This document shows, piece by piece, positions 1-7,369 of a DNA stretch of 20,703 nucleotides. The notes under the pieces are model-generated. The model had not been told where the DNA came from. It ran no database searches and saw nothing but the letters and a program-made list of their open reading frames with translations. How positions within the stretch are numbered: the stretch's first letter is position 1; each line of letters begins with the position of its first letter. Made by a program: the position numbers and the translations under genes. Source of the DNA: CAZEER01 sp964511215 (lineage in GTDB: Bacteria > Fidelibacterota > Marinisomatia > Marinisomatales > UBA1611); contig CAZEER010000043.1 in assembly GCA_964511215.1 (NCBI GenBank), positions 1 through 20,703 of the forward strand. Direction: 5' to 3'.

Positions 1-27
1 AATAAATAAAATGTACTAAAATTAAGT

Positions 28-999
28 TTGATTGTTAAATCAATATTCCTTTCATTAATATTTTTCTTTAGTATTCTTTTATCGAGACCTCTAAATAATT
101 TTGAAAAAATAGAGTTTAAAAGTGCAAATCCATTTTCGTTTTTTCATATAATAACAGATCTTGAGAATCAGGAATTACAGGAGACATATGGTATACTGAG
201 ATTTCCTGATAGTATTAGTAACAAACCAGTTCCATTGGTTTTAGGTGTAAATGGAAGTAAAAACTGGGCTGAACATCATCTTGAGTACATGTCAATGTAT
301 AGAGAAATGGGTTTTGCTACCTTTGAGATTCAGAGTTTTAATAGTAGAGCAGTATCTTCCACAGTAGGAGAACAGGTTTCAGTAACTACTGCAATGATGA
401 TTCTTGATTCATATAAAGCTCTGGACGTACTAAGTCATGATAAGCGCATTGATATAAAAAATGTTGCTATAACTGGATGGAGCTTAGGTGGAGGTGTGGC
501 TTTATTCTCTGCCTGGCTACCACTAATTAAATCAATTGGAGTCGAACATCGTTTCAAAGCACACCTAGCTATTTATCCACCTTGTCTAGTAGAAATGGAT
601 TTGATAGAATTTTCAGATGCGCCGATTCATATTCTGATAGGTGAAAAAGATAATTGGGTTGCAGCTGATGCGTGTGAAAAGTTGACTCAAGATCTGATCA
701 ATGAAAATGTAACCATTGATATTACTATTTTCCCTGATGCACATCATGGTTTTGACCGTGTGGGACCTATAAGAATTGAAGAACAAGGCTATTCTACTGT
801 TGATTGCTATTTTCGAATGAGATCAGATGGAGCAATTCTCATGAATCTATTTGACATTCCTATGATAACACCATTTCGTCAAAAACTTGCATTGGGATGG
901 TGTGCTGATCGCGGAACTATAATTGGAGGGAATCCAGAGGCAAGAGAAGCATCTTTTGAGTTTGCACGTAGTTTTATGGATAAGTACTTAAGAAAATAA
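28..999 (+). CDS. Exported dienelactone hydrolase-like alpha/beta hydrolase
   Basis: Serine alpha/beta hydrolase of the dienelactone hydrolase type, 323 residues. The N-terminus is hydrophobic (residues 4-18, rich in Ile, Leu and Phe), followed by LSRP, so it looks like an exported or membrane-anchored protein. The nucleophile elbow is GWSLGG with Ser152; Asp208 in GEKDNW and His240 in DAHHGF complete a plausible triad. The nucleophile is Ser, whereas true dienelactone hydrolases use Cys, so the substrate is more likely an ester or acyl compound than dienelactone. The start is TTG at 28: the frame is closed by a stop at 7-9, and the nearby ATG at 11 is in another frame and stops after two codons. 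No Shine-Dalgarno sequence is visible. The hydrolase fold is secure; substrate unknown. Confidence 0.85.
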   Translation: MIVKSIFLSLIFFFSILLSRPLNNFEKIEFKSANPFSFFHIITDLENQELQETYGILRFPDSISNKPVPLVLGVNGSKNWAEHHLEYMSMYREMGFATFEIQSFNSRAVSSTVGEQVSVTTAMMILDSYKALDVLSHDKRIDIKNVAITGWSLGGGVALFSAWLPLIKSIGVEHRFKAHLAIYPPCLVEMDLIEFSDAPIHILIGEKDNWVAADACEKLTQDLINENVTIDITIFPDAHHGFDRVGPIRIEEQGYSTVDCYFRMRSDGAILMNLFDIPMITPFRQKLALGWCADRGTIIGGNPEAREASFEFARSFMDKYLRK

Positions 1000-1044
1000 G
1001 GTTTAACATGTATCATTTTACTTTAATCATTTTTAATTTTCGTT

Positions 1045-1179
1045 ATGGAAAATCCAGCACTAATTCTTTGGATACCTATTATTGCAGTTTCAATATTAAG
1101 CATACTTAAAATGATAAATAAGGGAGGACCTAATGGTAAGCCCTTTATAAGAATTGAAGAGGTAGAGGACAATGAATAA
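1045..1179 (+). CDS. Small single-helix membrane protein, 44 residues (hypothetical)
   Basis: A short ORF that begins MENPALILWIP and has one hydrophobic segment at about residues 5-22, then a charged tail ending EEVEDNE. It ends 8 bases inside the next gene, so its last codons overlap the ATG of the YccA-like gene at 1172, an arrangement that suggests translational coupling. It fills the otherwise empty space between the hydrolase and the YccA-like gene. There is no clear ribosome binding site before its ATG. I do not recognise a family. The hydrophobic-then-charged layout and the overlap favour a real gene, but an ORF of this length could arise by chance. Confidence 0.5.
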   Translation: MENPALILWIPIIAVSILSILKMINKGGPNGKPFIRIEEVEDNE

Positions 1180-1912
1180 ACATTTAGCATTACGTTCCGG
1201 AAATCCGGCACTACAATCATCAACATTTAGACAGCATTTAGCATCTGCAAGTGAAGGCACAATGACGCTGTCAGGTACTGTAAATAAAACTGGCATTGCA
1301 CTGACACTTCTAATAATCAGTGCAGGTTATACTTGGGGTAACCCATCTATGCATGGTATGGTAATACCTGCTATTATTATAGGAGTTGTACTTGCTTTTA
1401 CTACAATTTTCAAACCCACTCTTGGATATATAACAGTACCAGCATATGCTATTGCTCAGGGAATCTGTTTAGGTGTTATTTCAATGATATTTAACAATAT
1501 GTATCCTGGTATTGTAGTCCAGGCAGTTTTTCTTACCTTTGGGACTTTGGGAGCATTATTATTGGCCTATAAGTCGGGGTTAATTCAAGCCACCGAAAAT
1601 TTTAAACTTGGTATAGCCGCAGCCACGGGTGGTATTGCAATTCTCTACTTGATCAATTTTGTTATGGGTTTTTTTGGGTCTGGTATAGGTATTATATCTA
1701 GTAACAATAATATGGGTATACTTTTTAGTGCATTTGTTGTTGTAATTGCAGCGCTAAACTTGGTTCTCGATTTTGATTTTATAGAGGAAGGTGCTGAAAT
1801 GGGAGCACCAAAATATATGGAATGGTATGGTGCTTTTGGTCTGCTTGTAACATTGATTTGGCTATACCTTGAAATTCTTAGACTGCTTGCGAAACTTCAA
1901 AGCAGACGTTAA
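1172..1912 (+). CDS. Bax inhibitor-1/YccA family membrane protein
   Basis: Integral membrane protein of 246 residues with about seven hydrophobic segments, the usual size for bacterial BI-1/YccA (TMBIM) proteins. The N-terminus carries SGNPALQSSTF, a Asn-Pro-Ala/Leu plus Thr-Phe pattern that I associate with this family, and the C-terminus has the conserved stretch around KYMEWYGAFGLL followed by a last helix and a basic end. Family members in E. coli (YccA) modulate FtsH protease, and homologues act as calcium leak channels; which role applies here cannot be read from the sequence. The ATG at 1172 is preceded by GAGGTAGAGGAC, a purine-rich ribosome binding region that lies inside the upstream small ORF. 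Confidence 0.88.
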   Translation: MNKHLALRSGNPALQSSTFRQHLASASEGTMTLSGTVNKTGIALTLLIISAGYTWGNPSMHGMVIPAIIIGVVLAFTTIFKPTLGYITVPAYAIAQGICLGVISMIFNNMYPGIVVQAVFLTFGTLGALLLAYKSGLIQATENFKLGIAAATGGIAILYLINFVMGFFGSGIGIISSNNNMGILFSAFVVVIAALNLVLDFDFIEEGAEMGAPKYMEWYGAFGLLVTLIWLYLEILRLLAKLQSRR

Positions 1913-1951
1913 AAAATTCATTATTGATATCTGTTCAGTCTAACTTTAGAG

Positions 1952-3196
1952 ATGGCTGAACCGCTGTTTTCTAATGATGCCGTTGTTTTAGGCATCCTGA
2001 TGAGTACAATTGCTCTAATCTATGTTTCTGCTAGCAGTACACATCCTTTCTGGAAAAAATTCTACACTTATGTCCCATCTCTTTTATTATGTTATTTTAT
2101 TCCTTCTATACTGAATTCTATTGGAATTATATCTGGGGAAAACTCAAAATTATATTTTGTGGCATCAAGATATTTACTACCAACTAGTTTAGCATTGCTT
2201 ACTATTAGTATTGATTTACCTGGAATTAAAAAACTAGGCTTCAAGGCTATTATTATGTTTCTAACAGGAAGTATAGGTATTATTCTAGGTGGACCAGCAG
2301 CGATTCTTATTGTTTCAGCTTTTGCACCAGAAATTATTGGAGGTGGAGGTACTGAAGAGGTTTGGAGAGGTCTCACTACTGTTGCAGGTAGCTGGATTGG
2401 TGGAGGAGCCAATCAAGCAGCGATGAAGGAAATATTTGGAGTAGACGATACTATTTTTTCTGCTATGATTGCAGTAGATGTCATTATTTCGAATATATGG
2501 ATGGCATTTTTGCTTTACGGTTCTGGAATAAATAGAAAATTAGATGATTGGTTAGATGCAGATGCAAGTTCGATTACAGAATTAAAAGAAAAAATTGAAA
2601 AATATAAATCACAAATAATGGTTATTCCAGATTTAAAGGATACAATTAAAGTACTTTCAGTAGGCTTTGGTATAACTGCAATCGCACATATTGGTTCTGA
2701 TACCATTTCACCCCTCATAAAACAGTTAGCTCCATCTCTTGCTCGTTTTAGTCTGACATCTGGTTTCTTTTGGCTTATTGTTTTATCCACTACAATATCT
2801 ATTGTTCTTTCTTTTACAAAGTTTAAAGAACTTGAGGGTGTGGGTGCTTCACGCTATGGTAGTTTGTTTATATACATACTCGTAGCTACAATTGGTATGA
2901 AAATGAATTTACTAGCCATATTTGATAATCCAGGTTTATTTCTTCTTGGTTTAATTTGGATGGTAATCCATGCACTATTATTATTAGTAGTAGCTAAGCT
3001 TATTAAAGCACCTTTCTTTTTTCTTGCAGTAGGTAGTCAGGCCAATGTGGGTGGTGCAGCATCGGCACCTATAGTTGCTTCAGCCTTTCATCCTTCTTTA
3101 GCGCCAGTAGGAGTTCTACTAGCTGTACTAGGATATGCATTAGGGACTTATGGTGCATGGATCTGTGGAATACTTCTAAGGTTAGTTTCAATTTGA
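1952..3196 (+). CDS. DUF819 family integral membrane protein
   Basis: Polytopic membrane protein of 414 residues with about ten hydrophobic segments. The glycine-rich sequence TVAGSWIGGGANQAAMKE around residues 147-164 and the later VGSQANVGGAASAP stretch near the C-terminus are hallmarks of DUF819 (YjcL-like) proteins, whose two halves resemble carboxylate transporters. The function is not established; a transporter role is an inference from architecture. A charged loop of about 50 residues (roughly residues 195-240) separates the two membrane halves. It starts 39 bases after the YccA-like gene and is likely co-transcribed with it. Spacing and direction match the neighbouring + strand genes. 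Confidence 0.87.
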   Translation: MAEPLFSNDAVVLGILMSTIALIYVSASSTHPFWKKFYTYVPSLLLCYFIPSILNSIGIISGENSKLYFVASRYLLPTSLALLTISIDLPGIKKLGFKAIIMFLTGSIGIILGGPAAILIVSAFAPEIIGGGGTEEVWRGLTTVAGSWIGGGANQAAMKEIFGVDDTIFSAMIAVDVIISNIWMAFLLYGSGINRKLDDWLDADASSITELKEKIEKYKSQIMVIPDLKDTIKVLSVGFGITAIAHIGSDTISPLIKQLAPSLARFSLTSGFFWLIVLSTTISIVLSFTKFKELEGVGASRYGSLFIYILVATIGMKMNLLAIFDNPGLFLLGLIWMVIHALLLLVVAKLIKAPFFFLAVGSQANVGGAASAPIVASAFHPSLAPVGVLLAVLGYALGTYGAWICGILLRLVSI

Positions 3197-3239
3197 ATGA
3201 AATTTTGCTTAAAATGATTATCTGGTTTTAGATTGTAAT

Positions 3240-4466
3240 ATGAACTGTCTTAGATCATTTGTGTTTTTCCAGATCTTTTCTGTATTAATATTCGCTGAGT
3301 TTGAACAAGATTTACAGTTAAAGCTTATCCTTGCTGAACCTGGTGATACTATCAGCCTCAGGTCTGGTGTCTTTTCGATACTTGGAACCTTATCAATAGA
3401 AGGTAAAAATGATATTGTTATAAAAGGCGCAGATATGAATGGTACAATCTTAGATTTTTCTTCCCAGATTGAAGGCGCACAAGGGCTTAGCATTACAAAT
3501 AGTAAAAATATTGTTCTAGAGGATTTTACAATACAAAATGCGAAAGGTGATGCAATTAAGAGTCAATATACGGATGGAATTACTTTTAGAAGGGTTAAAA
3601 CTCAATGGTTAGGTGGTCCTAAATCTTCTAATGGAGCCTATGGTATTTATCCCGTACAATGTGAAAATGTTCTAGTGGAACACTGTATAGCGATCGCGGC
3701 ATCTGATGCTGGAATATATGTAGGGCAATCAAAGAATATTATTATCCGTCATTCTGAAGCATTTGAAAATGTTGCAGGTATTGAGATTGAGAATTCCATC
3801 AATGCAGATGTATATGGAAATAATGTTCACGGAAACACAGGTGGTATTCTGGTTTTTGATTTACCAGACCTTGTTGTTAAAGAAGGTCATCAGGTTAGAA
3901 TATTTGAAAATATTATTAAAGGTAACAACATAGATAATTTTGCACCAGAAGGTAATATCGTTGGTAAAGTTCCTTCAGGCACAGGGATTATGATTATGGC
4001 AACTGAGCAGGTCGAAGTTTTTCGCAATACGATCATAAATAATAAGACGGCTGGCACAGCAATTGTTAGTTATTTTATAACTGAGGAACAGACTAAAGAT
4101 ATACAATATAATCCATACACGTCTTCAATTTATATTCATGATAATATTTATCGTCGAGCACCCCAGATTCCAACACTGGACCATGATATTGGTATCTTGT
4201 TATTTATACATTTTTTTAGAGATGTACCTGATATTATTTATGATGGTATGCCAGACCCTAAGTATATTGATAGGAATGGACTTATTCCTGATTCAAGGCG
4301 CTTGTGCATAGCTGATAATATTGATGCTAGTTACCTCAACCTTGAAATTTCAAGAAATTTTGAATCTTGGTATAGTCCTTTCTTTGCTGAATTTATTACA
4401 GATGATAACGAATGTAACTGTACCCAGGATCCTTTACCTAAAGTGGTCTTAGATATGGACATATGA
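3240..4466 (+). CDS. Exported parallel beta-helix protein (TIGR03805-like)
   Basis: A 408-residue protein with a signal peptide at about residues 1-19 and then a right-handed parallel beta-helix. The coils are visible as recurring units of Asn, Gly, Ile and Val: KNIVLEDFTIQNAKGDAIK, ENVLVEHCIAIAASDAGIYV, KNIIIRHSEAFENVAGIEI. The segments SDAGIYVGQSKNIIIR, GGILVFDLPDL and NFAPEGNIVGKVPSGTGIM look like the TIGR03805 family, which is repeatedly found next to or fused to TIGR03806 proteins; that partner lies directly downstream. The C-terminal part leaves the repeat pattern and holds a Cys-Asn-Cys pair. The fold is shared with carbohydrate-active enzymes, but no catalytic residues can be assigned. 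Likely periplasmic or outer-surface; biochemical role unknown. Confidence 0.85.
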   Translation: MNCLRSFVFFQIFSVLIFAEFEQDLQLKLILAEPGDTISLRSGVFSILGTLSIEGKNDIVIKGADMNGTILDFSSQIEGAQGLSITNSKNIVLEDFTIQNAKGDAIKSQYTDGITFRRVKTQWLGGPKSSNGAYGIYPVQCENVLVEHCIAIAASDAGIYVGQSKNIIIRHSEAFENVAGIEIENSINADVYGNNVHGNTGGILVFDLPDLVVKEGHQVRIFENIIKGNNIDNFAPEGNIVGKVPSGTGIMIMATEQVEVFRNTIINNKTAGTAIVSYFITEEQTKDIQYNPYTSSIYIHDNIYRRAPQIPTLDHDIGILLFIHFFRDVPDIIYDGMPDPKYIDRNGLIPDSRRLCIADNIDASYLNLEISRNFESWYSPFFAEFITDDNECNCTQDPLPKVVLDMDI

Positions 4467-4467
4467 T

Positions 4468-5514
4468 ATGTCTAAGAAAAAACTTTTGATTATATTATGT
4501 TTAGGAGGGTCATTTACTTTTTCTGCTCATCCCATCCTAGATCATGCACTCCCAAAGTTATCTGACTATAATTTTTTTAAACATCCTATCAAAAATCAAA
4601 TACCTGAAAGAGACATTATCCCTTATAACATTGCATCACCTTTATTTTCAGATTATGCAGAAAAACTTCGATTTATATATCTACCAAAAAATACAAGCAT
4701 AACGCATAATGCAGATTATAGTTTTAATTACCCTGAAGGTACTTTTCTTATAAAGACTTTTTACTATCCTAATGATTTTAGTGATATGGATGGCGACCGC
4801 CAATTAATTGAAACACGACTATTGAAAAAAATAAAAAATGAATGGATTGCAATACCATACGTATGGAATGATTATCAGACTGATGCTATATTAAGTTTAG
4901 CAGGAACACGGACAGATGTATCCTGGATTGATCATGGAGGAATACCAATTAGTATATTATATAGTGTACCCAACATGAACCAGTGCAAGAGTTGCCATGT
5001 ACATAATAATAGACTCCAACCAATTGGTCCTAAGATTCGTAATCTAAATCATATATTTCCCTATCAAAGTGGGTCGATGAATCAGTTAGAAAAATGGATT
5101 TCTTTAGGTATTCTTGAATCGTTATCAAATATTAGTGATTTGCCAAAGACAGTAAATTATGAAAATAAAAATGATGGAAGCTTAAATGAAAGAGCTCGTG
5201 CTTGGTTAGACATAAATTGCGCACACTGTCATAGATATGGTGGTCCTGCAGAGACTTCAGGTTTATTTTTGAATATAGAAGAAAATAACTTAAGAACTAT
5301 AGGTGTCAATAAACCTCCCGTTGCAGCAGGTCGAGGTACTGGAAATCGGAAGTATAATATCATTCCAGGTTATCCTGATAAATCCATTTTGGAGTTTAGA
5401 ATAAACTCTACAGACCCAGGAATTATGATGCCAGAAATAAGTCGAAAACTAGTTCATAAGGAAGGGGTAGAGCTTATTCGCGCTTGGATAAAAAATATGC
5501 CTGCCAATAAATAA
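4468..5514 (+). CDS. Exported diheme cytochrome c, SO2930 family (TIGR03806-like)
   Basis: A 348-residue exported protein with an N-terminal signal peptide (MSKKKLLIILCLGGSF...SA). It carries two c-type heme motifs: CKSCH at residues 173-177 and CAHCH at residues 251-255. The C-terminus has GIMMPEISR (Met320/Met321, candidate axial ligands) followed by an amphipathic helix ending AWIKNMP, as in class I cytochromes c. This fits the TIGR03806 family, now named SO2930 family diheme cytochromes. The gene begins one base after the stop of the beta-helix gene, so the two are surely co-transcribed and probably act together. Both exported partners suggest a periplasmic redox function of unknown substrate. 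The roughly 150 residues before the first heme site are unassigned. Confidence 0.87.
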   Translation: MSKKKLLIILCLGGSFTFSAHPILDHALPKLSDYNFFKHPIKNQIPERDIIPYNIASPLFSDYAEKLRFIYLPKNTSITHNADYSFNYPEGTFLIKTFYYPNDFSDMDGDRQLIETRLLKKIKNEWIAIPYVWNDYQTDAILSLAGTRTDVSWIDHGGIPISILYSVPNMNQCKSCHVHNNRLQPIGPKIRNLNHIFPYQSGSMNQLEKWISLGILESLSNISDLPKTVNYENKNDGSLNERARAWLDINCAHCHRYGGPAETSGLFLNIEENNLRTIGVNKPPVAAGRGTGNRKYNIIPGYPDKSILEFRINSTDPGIMMPEISRKLVHKEGVELIRAWIKNMPANK

Positions 5515-5572
5515 TTATTGAAAACTATTTTATTAGTTGATACTTAATTTTTAATAAAAACGAGGACAAAAT

Positions 5573-6061
5573 ATGGATTCATTTATACCTATTACTCATA
5601 TGTTTACTGATAAAAGTGGGCACACGCGGTTTAAAAAACTGTATTTGCCACTTGAACCAAAAATTGGTTTAGGTTCAGTTGGCTCGTTTTCGAGTCTCTT
5701 TGTAAATCAGATACTCGATGATAACTCGGGTGATATCAAAATGCAGTTTGCTGTCACTCCTGTACCAGATCAGTCTGAAGGTGAAGGTCCAAAATTGGCT
5801 CATACAGCACCTAGGCAGCAATTGGTTATTACACTAGATGGGTATCTAGAATTCAAAAGTTGTGATGTTAATTCATATAATGATGACCATATGACCATTA
5901 TTAAACGTGGAGATATATTACTTGCTGATGATCTTGAAGGAGCAGGCCATGTCTGGAGATTCCTAAAAGATTATTCAAATAATATGACTCCATGGGTTAG
6001 GTGTTATGTGCATCTTGGAAAAGAGTATGAACATTTTATGTCCAAATTGGTAGATGCATAG
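5573..6061 (+). CDS. Cupin-like protein
   Basis: A 162-residue soluble protein without a signal peptide. The central part has a cupin-like pattern: AHTAPRQQLVITLDGYLEF (His77 onward) as a degenerate first motif and GDILLADDLEGAGHVWRF (His126) as the second. The classical first motif would have a second His and a Glu; here Gln and other residues occupy these places, so metal binding, if any, is atypical. The combination H-x-A-P-R-x-Q and G-x-G-H resembles a group of small uncharacterised cupins. The ATG is preceded by GAGGACAAAAT, a good ribosome binding site. The last 8 bases overlap the start of the flavoprotein gene, implying translational coupling and a shared role. Confidence 0.72.
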   Translation: MDSFIPITHMFTDKSGHTRFKKLYLPLEPKIGLGSVGSFSSLFVNQILDDNSGDIKMQFAVTPVPDQSEGEGPKLAHTAPRQQLVITLDGYLEFKSCDVNSYNDDHMTIIKRGDILLADDLEGAGHVWRFLKDYSNNMTPWVRCYVHLGKEYEHFMSKLVDA

Positions 6062-7280
6062 GAAAACTGATATTTTGATTGTTGGAGCAGGCCCTGCTGG
6101 TCTTTCCTGTGCGATAAAATGCAATAACCTAGGTAAAGATTATTTACTTATTGAAAAATCTAATAGAGTTGGAGGAAGAGTAGGCTCAATCAAGGAATAT
6201 GGTTATATCTTTGATTTAGGTTTTCAAGTATATAATACTGCATATAGCTTAACTAATTCACTATTGAATTTAGATCAGTTAGAGTTAAAAACTTTTAAAC
6301 CTGGTGCCTCCATTTATAATGGAAAATCATTTGATATAATTTCTGACCCTCAAAGAGATTTCAGTAAAATTTTCACAACTTTATTTTCGAATATTACAAC
6401 CTTCTCTGATAAATTAAAAATTTTGACCTTAAAACAATTACTTATCAATTATTCAATTGACAATGATCAGACAACTGATTTAACTACTAATAAATTTTTA
6501 CATGAATATGGATTTTCCAAAAAAATTATTGAATGTTTTTTTAGACCATTTTGTTCTGGGATATTTTTAGAAAGGCAACTAGATACATCTTCTAAATTTT
6601 TCAAATATATATTTTCAAAGTTTAATATTGGTTTAGCAGCATTACCATCAAAAGGAATGCAGATGATTCCGGAAAACATGTTTAAGAAAATTGAATATTC
6701 TTCTGTTTTATTTGATACACGAATAAAAAAAATTCATTCAGAAAAAAAAATTGAATTGAATAATGGGAAAACAATTACAGCTAATAAAATAATACTTACA
6801 GGTGATAGCTGTTCTCTGGTTTCAACAAAACCACTTAAGTTTAATTCTATTAAAACACTATATTTTTCATCTGACATAAAACCAAAGAATGGGGAATATA
6901 TTCATCTTTTTCCTAATAGTGGAATTATAAATAATATTGCTATTCTAACTTCTATATCAGATCAATATTCTGAATCATCTGATCATCTTATTTCTGTGAG
7001 TATATTTTCGAAAAACAAATCAGAAGCTGATTTAATCAGATATGTAAATGAAAAATTAACAGAATTTTATGGTGGAGCTTTATCTGACTATCGATTTTTA
7101 AAATTTATGGATATTAAAAGAGCTACTATTTATCAGAAATCAGGTTATTTTAATGAAAATAATAATATGATAAGTGATAAAATTATTTTTGCTGGAGATC
7201 ATATGACAAATGCTAGTATTGAAGGCGCAGTTTTATCTGGAATGAAAGCTTATGATAAATTAGAAATGGGAAAATATTAA
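6054..7280 (+). CDS. FAD-dependent amine oxidase/desaturase-type oxidoreductase
   Basis: A 408-residue flavoprotein. Residues 6-20 form the Rossmann FAD-binding loop (DILIVGAGPAGLSCA), Glu34 in LLIEKSNRVGGRVG binds the adenosine ribose, and the GGR motif follows at 40-42. The C-terminus has the second FAD contact IIFAGDHMTNASIEGAV (Gly381-Asp382). This layout is that of the amine oxidase/protoporphyrinogen oxidase/phytoene desaturase superfamily, shorter than carotenoid desaturases (about 490). The substrate is unknown; a lipid or isoprenoid-like hydrophobic substrate is only a guess from the family. Its ATG lies inside the 3' end of the cupin gene (8-base overlap). The middle section (about residues 70-300) is very rich in Lys, Asn, Ile and Ser and poorly conserved in character. 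Confidence 0.85.
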   Translation: MHRKTDILIVGAGPAGLSCAIKCNNLGKDYLLIEKSNRVGGRVGSIKEYGYIFDLGFQVYNTAYSLTNSLLNLDQLELKTFKPGASIYNGKSFDIISDPQRDFSKIFTTLFSNITTFSDKLKILTLKQLLINYSIDNDQTTDLTTNKFLHEYGFSKKIIECFFRPFCSGIFLERQLDTSSKFFKYIFSKFNIGLAALPSKGMQMIPENMFKKIEYSSVLFDTRIKKIHSEKKIELNNGKTITANKIILTGDSCSLVSTKPLKFNSIKTLYFSSDIKPKNGEYIHLFPNSGIINNIAILTSISDQYSESSDHLISVSIFSKNKSEADLIRYVNEKLTEFYGGALSDYRFLKFMDIKRATIYQKSGYFNENNNMISDKIIFAGDHMTNASIEGAVLSGMKAYDKLEMGKY

Positions 7281-7292
7281 TAAGTCGTGGGC

Positions 7293-7322
7293 TTGACTTT
7301 AGTTATATAATTACCTTTTAAT
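7293..7322 (+). promoter_or_regulatory. Possible promoter before the MORN gene
   Basis: TTGACT at 7293-7298 is followed after 18 bases by TTTAAT at 7317-7322, in the 89-base gap before the MORN-variant gene. A perfect TATAAT at 7306-7311 is too close to this -35 and has no obvious -35 of its own. In AT-rich DNA such matches are frequent by chance, so this is a weak call. Confidence 0.25.
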
Positions 7323-7369
7323 GAATATTACAGGTTTTGACCTTTTCTTCAAGATGGCTATATTTAAAT

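Noticed and set aside
2092..2412. Pro-rich open frame on the minus strand inside the DUF819 gene
   Set aside because: It is antisense to well-supported coding sequence and its Pro/Ile composition mirrors the Gly/Asn codons of the real gene.
7306..7311. Perfect TATAAT as the -10 of the MORN gene
   Set aside because: No -35-like sequence stands 16-18 bases upstream; TTGACT is only 7 bases away.
7337..7369. TTG start 11 codons upstream in the MORN gene
   Set aside because: It would put TFSSRWLYLN before a clean signal peptide that begins with MYKK at 7370, and has no better ribosome binding site.
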